Shown here in pieces: positions 10,795 through 18,731 of a stretch of 49,756 nt of DNA (positions are counted from its first letter, which is position 1; every line of letters begins with the position of its first letter). The stretch spans positions 9,179 through 58,934 of the forward strand of contig NZ_MJGV01000025.1 in assembly GCF_001865015.1 (NCBI RefSeq), given 5' to 3'. The translations under genes and the position numbers were made by a program. This DNA is from Curtobacterium sp. MMLR14_010 (GTDB lineage: Bacteria > Actinomycetota > Actinomycetes > Actinomycetales > Microbacteriaceae). The notes beneath the pieces were generated by a model. It was not told the origin of the DNA and made no database searches. It saw nothing but the letters and a program-made list of their open reading frames with translations.

Positions 10795-12075
10795 GTGAAG
10801 AACACACGCGAGAAGATGCGTCTGGCATCGGTGGCCGGAGTCGCCGTGATCGGCCTGACACTGGCCGGCTGCTCGAGCGGGAGCTCGGCCTCGGACGACG
10901 CCAAGACCGGCCAGGACAGCCGCGGTCCGATCACGTACGTGCAGGGCAAGGACAACTCGAACGTGGTCCGCCCGCTGATCGCCAAGTGGAACAAGGCCCA
11001 CCCTGACGAGAAGGTCACCTTCAAGGAGCAGTCCGACCAGGCCGACCAGCAGCACGACGACCTCGTGCAGCACTTCCAGGCGAAGGACGACGGCTACGAC
11101 GTGGTGGACGTCGACGTCGTGTGGACGGCGGAGTTCGCCGCGAAGAGCTGGCTCACCCCGCTCACCGGCGACATGGCGATCGACACCTCGAAGCTGCTGC
11201 CCTCGACCGTGAAGACCGCCACGTACAACGACACCCTCTACGCGGCCCCGCAGACCTCCGACGGCGCCCTGCTCTACTACCGCAAGGACCTCGTCAAGAC
11301 CCCGCCCACCACCTGGGCCGAGATGATGAAGGACTGCTCGATCGCCAAGGACGCCGGCATCGGCTGCTACGCCGGCCAGTTCGCCAAGTACGAGGGCCTG
11401 ACGGTGAACGCCTCCGAGGCCGTGAACGGCTCCGGCGGCTCGATCCTGAACGCCAAGGGCACCCCGGACGTCGACACGTCGAAGGCCAAGGCCGGCCTGC
11501 AGAACCTCGTCGACGCGTTCGAGGACGGCAACATCCCGGCCGAGGCGATCACGTACCAGGAGGAGCAGGGCCGCACCGCGTTCGAGGACGGCAAGCTCCT
11601 GTTCCTGCGCAACTGGCCCTACGTCTACAACCTCGCCAAGACCGACGGCTCCTCGAAGGTGAAGGACACGTTCGGCATCGCCCCGATCCCGGGTGCGGAC
11701 GGCGTCGGTGCGTCCACCCTCGGCGGGCACAACGCGGCGATCAGCGTGTACTCGAAGCACAAGGCGACGGCGCACGACTTCCTCGAGTTCCTGATCTCGA
11801 ACGACACGCAGAAGTTCTTCGCGACGCAGGGCTCGCTCGCCCCGGTCGTCGGTGACCTCTACACGGACTCCGAGCTGACGGCGAAGCTGCCGTACCTGCC
11901 CACGCTCCTCGAGTCGATCAAGAGCGCCGAGCCCCGCCCGGTGACGCCCTTCTACCCGGCGGTGACGAAGGCGATCCAGGACAACACCTACGCCGCGCTC
12001 AAGGGGTCGAAGAGCGTCGACGAGGCCATGAAGGACATGGACGCCGCCCTGAAGTCGGCGACCAGCAGCAACTAG
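10795..12075 (+). CDS. Sugar ABC transporter substrate-binding lipoprotein
   Basis: Family 1 extracellular solute-binding protein (426 aa) that should capture a sugar outside the membrane. The signal peptide ends in the lipobox LAGC (Cys26). Features include DVVDVDVVWTAEFAAKSWL, LYYRKDLVKTPPTTWAEM and a C-terminal PFYPAVTKAIQ segment, as in maltose/trehalose-type binding proteins. The GTG start has GAGGAG eight bases upstream. A trehalose or other alpha-glucoside is a reasonable guess at the ligand, but it is not proven by sequence. It heads the operon with two permeases, a small membrane protein and a LacI regulator. Confidence 0.85.
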   Translation: MKNTREKMRLASVAGVAVIGLTLAGCSSGSSASDDAKTGQDSRGPITYVQGKDNSNVVRPLIAKWNKAHPDEKVTFKEQSDQADQQHDDLVQHFQAKDDGYDVVDVDVVWTAEFAAKSWLTPLTGDMAIDTSKLLPSTVKTATYNDTLYAAPQTSDGALLYYRKDLVKTPPTTWAEMMKDCSIAKDAGIGCYAGQFAKYEGLTVNASEAVNGSGGSILNAKGTPDVDTSKAKAGLQNLVDAFEDGNIPAEAITYQEEQGRTAFEDGKLLFLRNWPYVYNLAKTDGSSKVKDTFGIAPIPGADGVGASTLGGHNAAISVYSKHKATAHDFLEFLISNDTQKFFATQGSLAPVVGDLYTDSELTAKLPYLPTLLESIKSAEPRPVTPFYPAVTKAIQDNTYAALKGSKSVDEAMKDMDAALKSATSSN

Positions 12076-12097
12076 CGGCTCACGCCGCATCGGACTG

Positions 12098-12127
12098 GAG
12101 GCTCGTGGCGACGCCGCCACGAGCCTC
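12098..12127 (+). terminator. Intercistronic hairpin, likely attenuator or mRNA stabiliser
   Basis: A perfect 13-bp stem (12098-12110 with 12115-12127, loop acgc) lies between the binding-protein gene and the first permease. In sugar ABC operons such hairpins commonly protect or partly terminate the message so that the binding protein exceeds the permeases. Confidence 0.7.
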
Positions 12128-12231
12128 TCCCCACCGGCACGGCCCGGCCGCCGCTCCGCGACGGCCGGGAACCGGCGGCGTGGGCCCAGTCCGTTCCTCA
12201 TCGCGTTCCGACACCGGCAAGGAGGCCGTCC

Positions 12232-13254
12232 GTGTCAGCAGCAACCGAGATCCCCGCAGCCATCCCGAACCCCCAGGGGCTGGAGCCGCGGAAGCGGCGG
12301 AAGGGCGGGCTGAACGCCGAGCACGGCCGGTGGGCCGTGTACCTCATCGGCCCGACGATCGTGCTCCTCGCCATCGTCATCGGCTACCCCGTCGTCAGTG
12401 CGGTCATCCAGTCGTTCCAGCTCGACGCCGGCCTGGACAAGGCGACCGGCCTGTTCGTCGCCGGCGGCTTCGCGGGCGTCACCAACTACGTGCACTGGCT
12501 CGGACAGCGGTGCGGCGAGGTCACCTGCCCGCCCGGCAGCCTCGGCTCGCAGTTCTGGGTGGCGTTCGGCAACACGTTCTTCTTCACCGTCGTCACGGTC
12601 GTGCTCGAGACCGTGATCGGGCTGTGGATGGCCATCATCATGAACCGCAACTTCAAGGGCCGCGCGCTCGTCCGTGCCGCGATCCTCGTGCCGTGGGCCA
12701 TCCCGACCGCCGTCACCGCGAAGCTCTGGTACTTCATCTTCGACGCGAACGGCGTGCTCAACCACGTCATCGGGCACCAGGTCCTCTGGTTCTCCGACGA
12801 GTGGGCGTCCCGGTTCGCGATCGTCATCGCGGACACGTGGAAGACGACGCCGTTCATGGCGCTGCTCATCCTCGCCGGGCTGCAGCTGATCCCGGACGAG
12901 GTCTACGAGGCGAGCAAGATGGACGGCGCCTCGACGATGCAGCGCTTCCTGCTCATCACGCTGCCGCTCGTCCGGCCCGCGCTCATGGTGGCCGTGCTGT
13001 TCCGCGTGCTCGACGCGCTCCGCATCTACGACCTCATCGCCATCATGACCGGCGGCGGCGGTGGTTCCGGCAACGCCACGGTCTCCCTCTCGGTGCTCGT
13101 CGTCGACCAGATCCGGCAGGGCTTCAACGCCGCGTCGGCCCTGTCCACGATCACCTTCGTCATCGTCTTCCTCGTCGCGTTCGTGTTCGTCCGGTTCCTC
13201 GGGGCGAACGTCGTGCAGACCCAGGCAGCCCAGCAGAAGGGTGAACTCAAGTGA
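12232..13254 (+). CDS. Sugar ABC transporter permease (MalF type)
   Basis: Inner-membrane permease (340 aa) with about six membrane helices. The EAA loop that docks the ATPase reads EVYEASKMDGASTMQRF. The start is GTG at 12232 with AAGGAGG at 12219-12225. The coding region overlaps the next permease by four bases (GTGA). It should form the channel heterodimer with the following gene. No ATPase gene is nearby, so a shared MsiK-like ATPase is expected. Confidence 0.9.
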   Translation: MSAATEIPAAIPNPQGLEPRKRRKGGLNAEHGRWAVYLIGPTIVLLAIVIGYPVVSAVIQSFQLDAGLDKATGLFVAGGFAGVTNYVHWLGQRCGEVTCPPGSLGSQFWVAFGNTFFFTVVTVVLETVIGLWMAIIMNRNFKGRALVRAAILVPWAIPTAVTAKLWYFIFDANGVLNHVIGHQVLWFSDEWASRFAIVIADTWKTTPFMALLILAGLQLIPDEVYEASKMDGASTMQRFLLITLPLVRPALMVAVLFRVLDALRIYDLIAIMTGGGGGSGNATVSLSVLVVDQIRQGFNAASALSTITFVIVFLVAFVFVRFLGANVVQTQAAQQKGELK

Positions 13255-14162
13255 CCCTCGCAGCAGACCGTCCCCGCGCTTCCGCCCGCTCCCGCGACCG
13301 CGCCGTCGACACCAGCGACGTGCGCGTCAAGCGGCACACGGGCCCCCGGGTCCGCACCGCGATCCAGGCGCTCGTCATCGCCGTGTGGTGCCTCCTGCCC
13401 TTCTACTGGATGATCGTCACGAGCTTCCGGGACGTCGGCTACACGTTCGACCCGACTCCGTGGTTCACCCACGTGACGCTGGACAACTACGCGACGGCGT
13501 TCTCGACCGCCCTCGGCAACCACCTGGGCCGCGCGCTGCTCAACAGCGTGTTCATCGGTGCGGTCGTGACCGTCATCGCGCTGCTCGTCGGCACCACGGC
13601 CGCATACGCCCTGGCCCGGCTCGAGTTCCGCGGCAAGTCCCTCATCGCCGGGGCGATCCTCGCCGCGTCGATGTTCCCGGGCGTCGCGCTGATCTCCCCG
13701 CTGTTCCAGCTGTTCACCGACATCGGGTGGATGGGCTCGTACCAGGCGCTGATCCTGCCGAGCATCTCGTTCGTGCTGCCGCTGACGGTCTACACGCTGG
13801 CGTCGTTCTTCCGCGAGATGCCGTGGGACCTCGAGGAGGCCGCCCGCATCGACGGCTGCACCCGCGTGCAGGCCTTCCGCCGGATCATCCTGCCGCTGGC
13901 CGCCCCGGCGGTGTTCACGACGGCGATCCTGGCGTTCATCTCGTCCTGGAACGAGTACCTCATCTCGTCCCAGCTCTCGAGCGACGCCACCCAGCCCGTC
14001 ACCGTCGCGATCGCGTCCTTCGCCGGGTCGCAGCCGCACCAGGAGCCGTACACCGCGGTGATGGCGGCGGGGACGATCGTCACGATCCCGCTCGTCATCC
14101 TCGTGCTCGTGTTCCAGCGGCGCATCGTGGCGGGGCTCACCGCCGGCGGCGTGAAGGGCTGA
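13251..14162 (+). CDS. Sugar ABC transporter permease (MalG type)
   Basis: Second permease of the importer (303 aa), with about six helices and the EAA motif EEAARIDGCTRVQAFRRI. GTG at 13251 is embedded in the GTGA overlap with the preceding permease. The C-terminal WNEYLISSQL and FQRRIVAGLTAGGVKG are typical of MalG-type subunits. It works with the permease at 12232-13254 and the lipoprotein at 10795-12075. Confidence 0.9.
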   Translation: MTLAADRPRASARSRDRAVDTSDVRVKRHTGPRVRTAIQALVIAVWCLLPFYWMIVTSFRDVGYTFDPTPWFTHVTLDNYATAFSTALGNHLGRALLNSVFIGAVVTVIALLVGTTAAYALARLEFRGKSLIAGAILAASMFPGVALISPLFQLFTDIGWMGSYQALILPSISFVLPLTVYTLASFFREMPWDLEEAARIDGCTRVQAFRRIILPLAAPAVFTTAILAFISSWNEYLISSQLSSDATQPVTVAIASFAGSQPHQEPYTAVMAAGTIVTIPLVILVLVFQRRIVAGLTAGGVKG

Positions 14163-14167
14163 CGGCC

Positions 14168-14449
14168 GTGGCGCTCAGGGCACCCCGTCGCCCCTCGGCA
14201 CCGATCGAGGAGGCCATGGGCTTCGTCGGCTTCTTCGGTGTCGTGTTCCTCGTCGTCACCGTCGCCTGCGAGCTGTCCGGTCGGCCGGCGCTCGGGTGGG
14301 CGCTGACGCTCCTGGCACTGGTGCTCGTCCTCGTCGTGCTCGACCGCTGGCGGGTCCTGGTGCTCCGGCGGACGGCGGCGACGTCGGACCCGTCGCCCGC
14401 GGCCGTGAGCCGGGTCGCCGGGGGCGCGACGCGCGCGTCGGACGACTGA
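14168..14449 (+). CDS. Small two-helix membrane protein
   Basis: A 93-residue protein of unknown function. After a short proline/arginine-rich start come two hydrophobic segments (GFVGFFGVVFLVVTVACEL and LGWALTLLALVLVLVVLD) and a charged Ala-rich tail. GTG at 14168, five bases after the permease stop, is preferred. An internal ATG at 14216 has GAGGAGG but only two bases of spacing. Its position suggests an accessory membrane factor of the importer, but nothing in the sequence proves a function. Confidence 0.6.
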   Translation: MALRAPRRPSAPIEEAMGFVGFFGVVFLVVTVACELSGRPALGWALTLLALVLVLVVLDRWRVLVLRRTAATSDPSPAAVSRVAGGATRASDD

Positions 14450-14472
14450 CGAGCCTCCCGGCCGGCACCGCG

Positions 14473-15540
14473 GTGGGGATCCAGGAGATCGCGACCGTCA
14501 CCGGTCTGTCGAAGGCGACGGTGTCCCGCGCGCTGCGCGGGCTGCCGTCGGTGGCGGAGACGACCGTCGACCAGGTGCGGCGGGTCGCCGACGAGCTCGG
14601 GTACGTGCCGAGCTCGGCGGCTGCCGGCCTGGCCACCGGACGGCAGCGGGCGGTCGGCGTCGTCGTGCCGGTCATCGACCGGTGGTTCTACGCCAAGGCC
14701 ATCGGCGGGGTCGACGTCGAGCTGCGCCGAGCCGGGTACGACCTGGTGCTCTACAACCTCGGCGGGCCCGGCGGCGACCGGGACCGGGCGTTCCGGCGGT
14801 CGATGCTGCGGCACCGGGTGGACGCCCTCGTGCTGCTGTCGCTCGTGCTCGACGAGACCGAGCGTGCCGAGCTGGAGCTCACCCGGCACCCGATGATCGT
14901 GATCGGGGGACCGGCGCCCGGCCTCCGGAACGTCGGGGTCGACGACGTCGCGGTCGCGGCCACCGCGGTCGGGCACCTGCTCGGGCTCGGACACCGGCGC
15001 ATCGCGTACGTCGGCGGGCAGGACGAGGCCGGCATGAACGTCGCCGTGCCGTACCGGCGGCGGGACGGGTTCCTCGACGCGATGGCCGCCGCCGGTCTGC
15101 ACGTGCCGCCGTCGTGGCTGGCGGACGGCCGGTTCTCGTTCGCCGGGGGAGCGGCCGCGGGGGCGCTGCTGCTCGGCGGGTCCGTGTCCGGGTGCACGGC
15201 TGCGTCTGCGTCCGGGGCTGGGTCTGGGGCTGGGGCTGGGGCTGGGGCCGGGCGTCCGACCGCGGTGTTCTGCGCCTCGGACGAGATGGCGCTCGGGGTG
15301 CTGCTCGCGGCGCGGCGGCTCGGGCTCCGGGTGCCCGCGGACCTGTCGGTGATCGGCATCGACGGGCACGAGTACGGCGCTGCCGTGAGCTTGACGACCG
15401 TGGCGCAGGACCCCGAGGCGCAGGGGCGGGTGGCCGCGCGGGCGGTGCTCGCCGAGGTCGACGGGGCTCGGCCCGGGGTCCTGCCGCCCGCGCCCGCGAC
15501 GCTCGTGGTGCGGGGGACGACGGCGCCGCCGCGGGGGTAG
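14473..15540 (+). CDS. LacI-family transcriptional regulator
   Basis: Predicted repressor (355 aa). The N-terminal helix-turn-helix reads EIATVTGLSKATVSRALRG and the hinge helix GYVPSSAAAGLATGR. A periplasmic-binding-protein-like sensor follows (VGVVVPVIDRWFYAKAIGG, TAVFCASDEMALGVLLAARR, VIGIDGHEYG). GTG at 14473 gives the usual short lead into the HTH. It begins 24 bases after the small membrane protein and lacks a strong ribosome-binding site. An unusual Ser/Gly/Ala-rich insertion sits between the two lobes of the sensor. It most likely controls its own operon through the palindrome at 10668-10679. Confidence 0.83.
   Translation: MGIQEIATVTGLSKATVSRALRGLPSVAETTVDQVRRVADELGYVPSSAAAGLATGRQRAVGVVVPVIDRWFYAKAIGGVDVELRRAGYDLVLYNLGGPGGDRDRAFRRSMLRHRVDALVLLSLVLDETERAELELTRHPMIVIGGPAPGLRNVGVDDVAVAATAVGHLLGLGHRRIAYVGGQDEAGMNVAVPYRRRDGFLDAMAAAGLHVPPSWLADGRFSFAGGAAAGALLLGGSVSGCTAASASGAGSGAGAGAGAGRPTAVFCASDEMALGVLLAARRLGLRVPADLSVIGIDGHEYGAAVSLTTVAQDPEAQGRVAARAVLAEVDGARPGVLPPAPATLVVRGTTAPPRG
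15204..15252 (+). repeat. GGGGCT hexanucleotide repeat inside the LacI gene
   Basis: A run of g-g-g-g-c-t units encodes a flexible Ser-Gly-Ala stretch (ASGAGSGAGAGAGAG) in the sensor domain. Unit length keeps the frame, so copy-number change would lengthen or shorten the loop only. Confidence 0.85.
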
Positions 15541-15762
15541 CGGCGCGGGTGCCGGGTGCCGGGTGCCGGGCCGGGAGTCGGGTGCCCGGGCGCCGCGGTG
15601 CGGGACGGCGTCGCACAACTGATGTCGGCTCGCGCCACCGAAGTCCGTGGTTCGAGCCGCCGTTCGTGGTGCGGCGTCAGCCAGCGCCGCGGGGGTAGCA
15701 GCGGGCACCGGTGGCGGCGCCATGGTGTGGGCGGCGGGTACGCGGTGCCGGGCGGCGCGGGC

Positions 15763-15935
15763 AGGCCGCTGGCGCGTGCGAGCTGCACCCCGCCGTGGAC
15801 GGTCGCGCCGCCGGCGCGCGCGGGTTGCGCCCCGCCGTGACGGTCGCGCCGCTGGCGCGTGCGAGCTGCGCCCCGCCGTGACGGTCGCGCCGCCGGCACG
15901 CGCGGGTTGCGCCCCGCCGTGGACGTCGCGCCCAG
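15763..15935. repeat. 41-bp tandem repeat array
   Basis: About four units of 41-42 bases. The word gacggtcgcgcc begins at 15798, 15839 and 15880, with a diverged copy at 15922. Units alternate between a form with ccgctggcgcgtgcgagctg and one with ccgccggcgcgcgcgggttg. The period is not a multiple of three, arguing against a coding repeat. Confidence 0.85.
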
Positions 15936-15971
15936 GTGTGACGGGGCGCGACGTTCGTACCGGGGCGCGAT

Positions 15972-16060
15972 CCCGCCCCGCCGCCCGCGCCGCCCCGCCC
16001 GCCGCCGCCCGCCGCCCGCCGCCCGCCGCCCGCGGCCGCCCGCCCCGCGCCCGCCCCGCG
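15972..16060. repeat. C-rich CCCGCCG low-complexity tract
   Basis: Nearly pure C/G sequence made of repeated cccgccg heptamers directly before the promoter of the MBL-fold gene. The complementary strand carries many GGG runs and could adopt G-quadruplex structures. Confidence 0.75.
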
Positions 16061-16062
16061 CG

Positions 16063-16068
16063 TACGCT
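16063..16068 (+). promoter_or_regulatory. -10 box TACGCT of a probable leaderless promoter
   Basis: TACGCT ends seven bases before the ATG of the MBL-fold gene, so transcription would begin at or next to the start codon. No Shine-Dalgarno sequence is present. Confidence 0.45.
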
Positions 16069-16075
16069 CGCCCGC

Positions 16076-16705
16076 ATGGAGGTCACCAAGCTCGAACACG
16101 CCTGCCAGGTCGTCACGCTCGGAGGCGCACGCCTCGTGATCGACCCAGGCGGCTTCACCCGCCCGGTCGAGGCCACCGGGGTCGTCGCCGTCGTCGTCAC
16201 GCACGAGCACCCCGACCACGTCACGCCCGAGCAGGTCGCTGGGATCCTCGCGCGGAACCCCGGAGCCGTCGTCCTCGGCCCGGCCGGCGTCGCCCGGGTC
16301 CTGCCCGACGTCGACGTCGAGGTCGTCACCGGCGGCGACCACCGCTCGGTCGGCCCGTTCGAACTGACCTTCCACGGCACCCGACACAACGTCATCCACC
16401 GTTCCGTCCCCGTCGTCGACAACACCGGTGTGCTGGTGAACGGCCGCCTCTTCCACCCGGGCGACGCCTACACGGTCCCCGACGTCCCGGTCGAGGTCCT
16501 CGCCGCACCCGTCGGCGCCCCGTGGCTGAAGGTCGCTGAGATGATGGACTTCGTCGCCGCGGTCGCGCCCCGGCGCGCGTACCCGGTCCACGAGGCCACG
16601 CTCTCCGACATCGGCCTCGACATGCACGTCGGTCGCCTCCGCGAGGCGGTCGCCCCGACCGGCTCGGTCGTCGTGCTCGCGCCCGGCGAGTCACTCACGA
16701 TCTGA
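16076..16705 (+). CDS. MBL-fold metallo-hydrolase (UlaG-like)
   Basis: Metallo-beta-lactamase-fold hydrolase (209 aa), cytosolic, with the zinc motif HxHxDH as THEHPDHV (H43, H45, D47, H48) and further metal-site histidines in FHGTRHNVIH and FHPGDAY. Length and layout match the small UlaG-like group, which hydrolyses diverse ester or lactone bonds; the substrate is unknown. It stands alone between a repeat-rich spacer and the tRNA genes and is probably expressed from the leaderless promoter at 16063-16068. Confidence 0.85.
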   Translation: MEVTKLEHACQVVTLGGARLVIDPGGFTRPVEATGVVAVVVTHEHPDHVTPEQVAGILARNPGAVVLGPAGVARVLPDVDVEVVTGGDHRSVGPFELTFHGTRHNVIHRSVPVVDNTGVLVNGRLFHPGDAYTVPDVPVEVLAAPVGAPWLKVAEMMDFVAAVAPRRAYPVHEATLSDIGLDMHVGRLREAVAPTGSVVVLAPGESLTI

Positions 16706-16781
16706 CGCGGGTCGCCGCCAGGACGGACGGGAGGCCCGGCTCGCCCCCGACGGTCGGCGCACCCGGGCGACACACCGCGTT

Positions 16782-16810
16782 TTGGCAGCCTGCGCGGCTT
16801 GTGCCATACT
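16782..16810 (+). promoter_or_regulatory. Promoter of the tRNA-Glu pair
   Basis: TTGGCA (16782-16787) and CATACT (16805-16810) with exactly 17 bases between them, 17 bases upstream of the first tRNA. This is close to the SigA consensus, as expected for a stable-RNA promoter. Confidence 0.7.
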
Positions 16811-16827
16811 TGTCGAGTTGTCGGAAC

Positions 16828-16903
16828 GGCCCCATCGTATAGCGGCCTAGTACGCTGCCCTCTCACGGCGGTAACGCGGGTTCGAATCCCGCTGGGGTCA
16901 CCA
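16828..16903 (+). tRNA. tRNA-Glu (CTC)
   Basis: A 76-base cloverleaf including encoded CCA. The acceptor stem is ggcccca paired with tggggtc, the anticodon loop CTCTCAC gives anticodon CTC (bases 35-37), and the T-arm contains GTTCGAATC. Anticodon CTC reads GAG, the dominant Glu codon in this GC-rich genome. Confidence 0.95.
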
Positions 16904-16963
16904 CAGGTGACTTGCTCCGAGTCCGACAACAGGCACGGGAACCTCGTTTCCACTGCCAGCCGC

Positions 16964-17039
16964 GGCCCCATCGTATAGCGGCCTAGTACGCTGCCCTCTC
17001 ACGGCGGTAACGCGGGTTCGAATCCCGCTGGGGTCACCA
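16964..17039 (+). tRNA. tRNA-Glu (CTC), second identical copy
   Basis: Base-for-base identical to the copy at 16828-16903, with encoded CCA. The 60-base spacer has no obvious terminator or second promoter, so both are probably processed from one transcript that ends at the hairpin at 17042-17077. Confidence 0.95.
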
Positions 17040-17041
17040 GC

Positions 17042-17077
17042 ACGAAGGCCCCCGCCGGATCCGGCGGGGGCCTTCGT
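17042..17077. terminator. Bidirectional hairpin after tRNA-Glu and GH76
   Basis: A near-perfect inverted repeat, acgaaggcccccgc with its complement around ccggatccgg, starts three bases after the second tRNA. It also lies 16 bases beyond the stop of the convergent GH76 gene, so it can serve both transcripts. Confidence 0.85.
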
Positions 17078-17092
17078 CGTTCTGCTACGCGG

Positions 17093-18631
17093 TCAGAGCG
17101 AGACAGCCACGCGGTCCAGGTTCAGGTAGTTGCCGCTGGTGGTGCTGGTGCTGATCGCCACCGCGTTTGAGCCCGCGGCGAGCTGGACCGGCACCGTGAC
17201 CGTGGCCCACGTCGACCACGAGGCGGTTCCCGGGAAGGTGACCGTGACGGGCGCGCCGCCGCCGACGCTCACGGTCCGGGTCGCCGTGCCGGCCGCCGCG
17301 GCGTACCGGAGCGTGAGCGTGTGCGTCCCGGCTGCAGCGACGTTCACGTGCGCGGTCGCCGCCGTGCCCACGGCGTTCCACCCGGCGAGGTAGCCCCTCC
17401 CGGTGTACCCGGCGTTCGAGGCCTCGGTGGGGATGCCCGGGTGGTCGACGTTTTCGGCCTGGTACACGCCGTCGCCCTGCACCACGGCGGTGGAGCCGTC
17501 GGGCACGGCCTGCTGCAGGACCGCGACGGTCGCCGAGGCGGCGAGGGACTGCTGCGGGGTCGTGGCGATCGACGGTGTGGGCGCCGTCCAGTCCGGTCCG
17601 CCGATGCCCTCGGGGGAGACGTGGGCAGCTGCCTGCGTGGCGTTCGCGGTGAGGACCGACTCGTACTGGGTCTGTCCGGCGTCGTCGATCAGGTCACGGA
17701 TGTCGCGGGTGAGGACGGCCTTGAAACCCTGCGTGTCGCTCGAGCCCTCGTTCACGAAGGTCCCGGCGACGGTGAGGTTCGCGACCGCCCAGTCCACGGC
17801 TCGGGTGGCGTCGGTGAGGTACTGCTGGTCGTTCGTGAGCAGGTACATCTGCAGGGCGGCCCCGGCGTACTGCCCCTGGTTGTAGGTCCAGTCGTAGTCG
17901 GTGAACTGGCCGGTGCCGCTGACGTGGTCCCGGATGTGTCCGTTCCGGTCGAAGTCCGTCTGCAGCCAGGCGAAGAGCCGTTCGGCGGTGTCCCGGTAGG
18001 TCGTGTCGCCGGTCGCCGCGTAGAGCCGGAGGGCGGTCTGGACGGCGGTGCCGTTCGTGGCGACGTTCTTCTCGTTCCTGCTCCCGTCGCCGACGTCGAC
18101 GTTCTTCCACCAGATGCCGCCGCCGTAGGTGGTGTCCTCGTACTGCGCGATGAACCCGAAGACCTCCTCCGACTCGTCGAGGAACCGCTGCTCGCCGGTG
18201 AGCTCGTAGGCACGGACCGCGCCGCGTGCCCACCAGCCCATGTCGTCGTTCCAGTCGTTCTGGCGGAAGTCCGGGTACGCCGCCTGCCAGCCGTCGAAGA
18301 CGTCGTCGATCATCTGCCGGCTCGCCGCGTCGTGGGTGCGTTCGTAGCGGTCCATCACCGCCTCCCAGTTCTGGGCTTCCCACCAGTAGTCGGTGTACAG
18401 CCCGCCCTGCGGGCCGACCGCGTGCTCCTGGTGGACCTGCCGGTCGCTGTAGGTGGTGAAGTACTTCGCGTCCGCGTCCCAGTAGGTGGCGACGAACGCG
18501 TCGTACGCGTCCGTCGCCTGCGTGGTCGTCAGGGCGGAGGCTCGGCCAGGGTCGGTCGCGACGCCCACGCCGGTGAGCGTGGCCGTCGCCACGGCACCGG
18601 TCACGAGCAGGCTGACGAGTCTGTGCTGCAT
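17093..18631 (-). CDS. Secreted GH76 alpha-1,6-mannanase with C-terminal carbohydrate-binding module
   Basis: Predicted endo-alpha-1,6-mannanase (512 aa). The ATG at 18631 follows AAGGAG and starts a classical signal peptide (MQHRLVSLLVTGAV, cleavage near ASA). The (alpha/alpha)6 GH76 domain spans about residues 35-370, with the catalytic Asp pair in WNDDMGWWARGAV (D129-D130) and the family motif YNQGQYAGAAL. The last 130 residues form a beta-sandwich binding module of CBM6/35 type (VYQAENVDHPG, then SGNYLNLDRVAVSL). It faces the mannan-uptake operon across a shared control region and should cut alpha-1,6-mannan outside the cell into importable oligosaccharides. Confidence 0.87.
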   Translation of the reverse strand: MQHRLVSLLVTGAVATATLTGVGVATDPGRASALTTTQATDAYDAFVATYWDADAKYFTTYSDRQVHQEHAVGPQGGLYTDYWWEAQNWEAVMDRYERTHDAASRQMIDDVFDGWQAAYPDFRQNDWNDDMGWWARGAVRAYELTGEQRFLDESEEVFGFIAQYEDTTYGGGIWWKNVDVGDGSRNEKNVATNGTAVQTALRLYAATGDTTYRDTAERLFAWLQTDFDRNGHIRDHVSGTGQFTDYDWTYNQGQYAGAALQMYLLTNDQQYLTDATRAVDWAVANLTVAGTFVNEGSSDTQGFKAVLTRDIRDLIDDAGQTQYESVLTANATQAAAHVSPEGIGGPDWTAPTPSIATTPQQSLAASATVAVLQQAVPDGSTAVVQGDGVYQAENVDHPGIPTEASNAGYTGRGYLAGWNAVGTAATAHVNVAAAGTHTLTLRYAAAAGTATRTVSVGGGAPVTVTFPGTASWSTWATVTVPVQLAAGSNAVAISTSTTSGNYLNLDRVAVSL

Positions 18632-18683
18632 GGGATCTCCTTCGATCCGAGGTCCGATCCGCCCTGCCGCGTGCAGGCGCAAA

Positions 18684-18693
18684 AAGTATACTT
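18684..18693. promoter_or_regulatory. AAGTATACTT palindrome on the GH76 -10 region
   Basis: A perfect 10-bp palindrome. Read on the minus strand, it contains TATACT, an excellent -10 hexamer for the secreted GH76 gene, although its -35 is weak. A promoter with a poor -35 and a palindromic -10 suggests regulated expression. Confidence 0.5.
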
Positions 18694-18703
18694 GAACTAC
18701 TTC

Positions 18704-18731
18704 TTGCGTGGATTCGACTAATCCATATAGT
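18704..18731 (+). promoter_or_regulatory. Promoter of the GH125-transporter operon
   Basis: TTGCGT (18704-18709) and TATAGT (18726-18731), spaced 16 bases, about 34 bases before the GH125 start. The spacer holds the inverted repeat at 18709-18725. Confidence 0.6.
18709..18725. promoter_or_regulatory. Operator candidate TGGATT-N5-AATCCA
   Basis: Perfect 6-bp arms around a 5-base spacer fill the gap between the -35 and -10 boxes of the GH125 operon promoter and also cover the -35 region of the divergent GH76 gene. A repressor bound here would shut both transcripts. The GntR/LacI-type regulator at 24312-25439 is the natural candidate. Confidence 0.55.

Larger units (their letters stand above)
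15541..16075. other. Repeat-rich non-coding spacer
   Basis: The 535 bases between the LacI gene and the MBL-fold gene contain no convincing gene. They start with short GTGCCGG repeats (about 15550-15570), continue with unremarkable GC-rich sequence, then a 41-bp tandem array (15763-15935) and a C-rich low-complexity tract (15972-16060). Confidence 0.8.

Noticed and set aside
15763..15935. CRISPR array
   Set aside because: The repeats are contiguous 41-bp tandem units without unique spacers, and no cas genes are present.
16468..16971. Minus-strand open frame containing GDPSGIRTRVTAVRG
   Set aside because: This stretch is simply the reverse translation of tRNA-Glu. The same spurious peptide is often annotated in actinobacteria. 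It also runs antisense through the MBL-fold gene.
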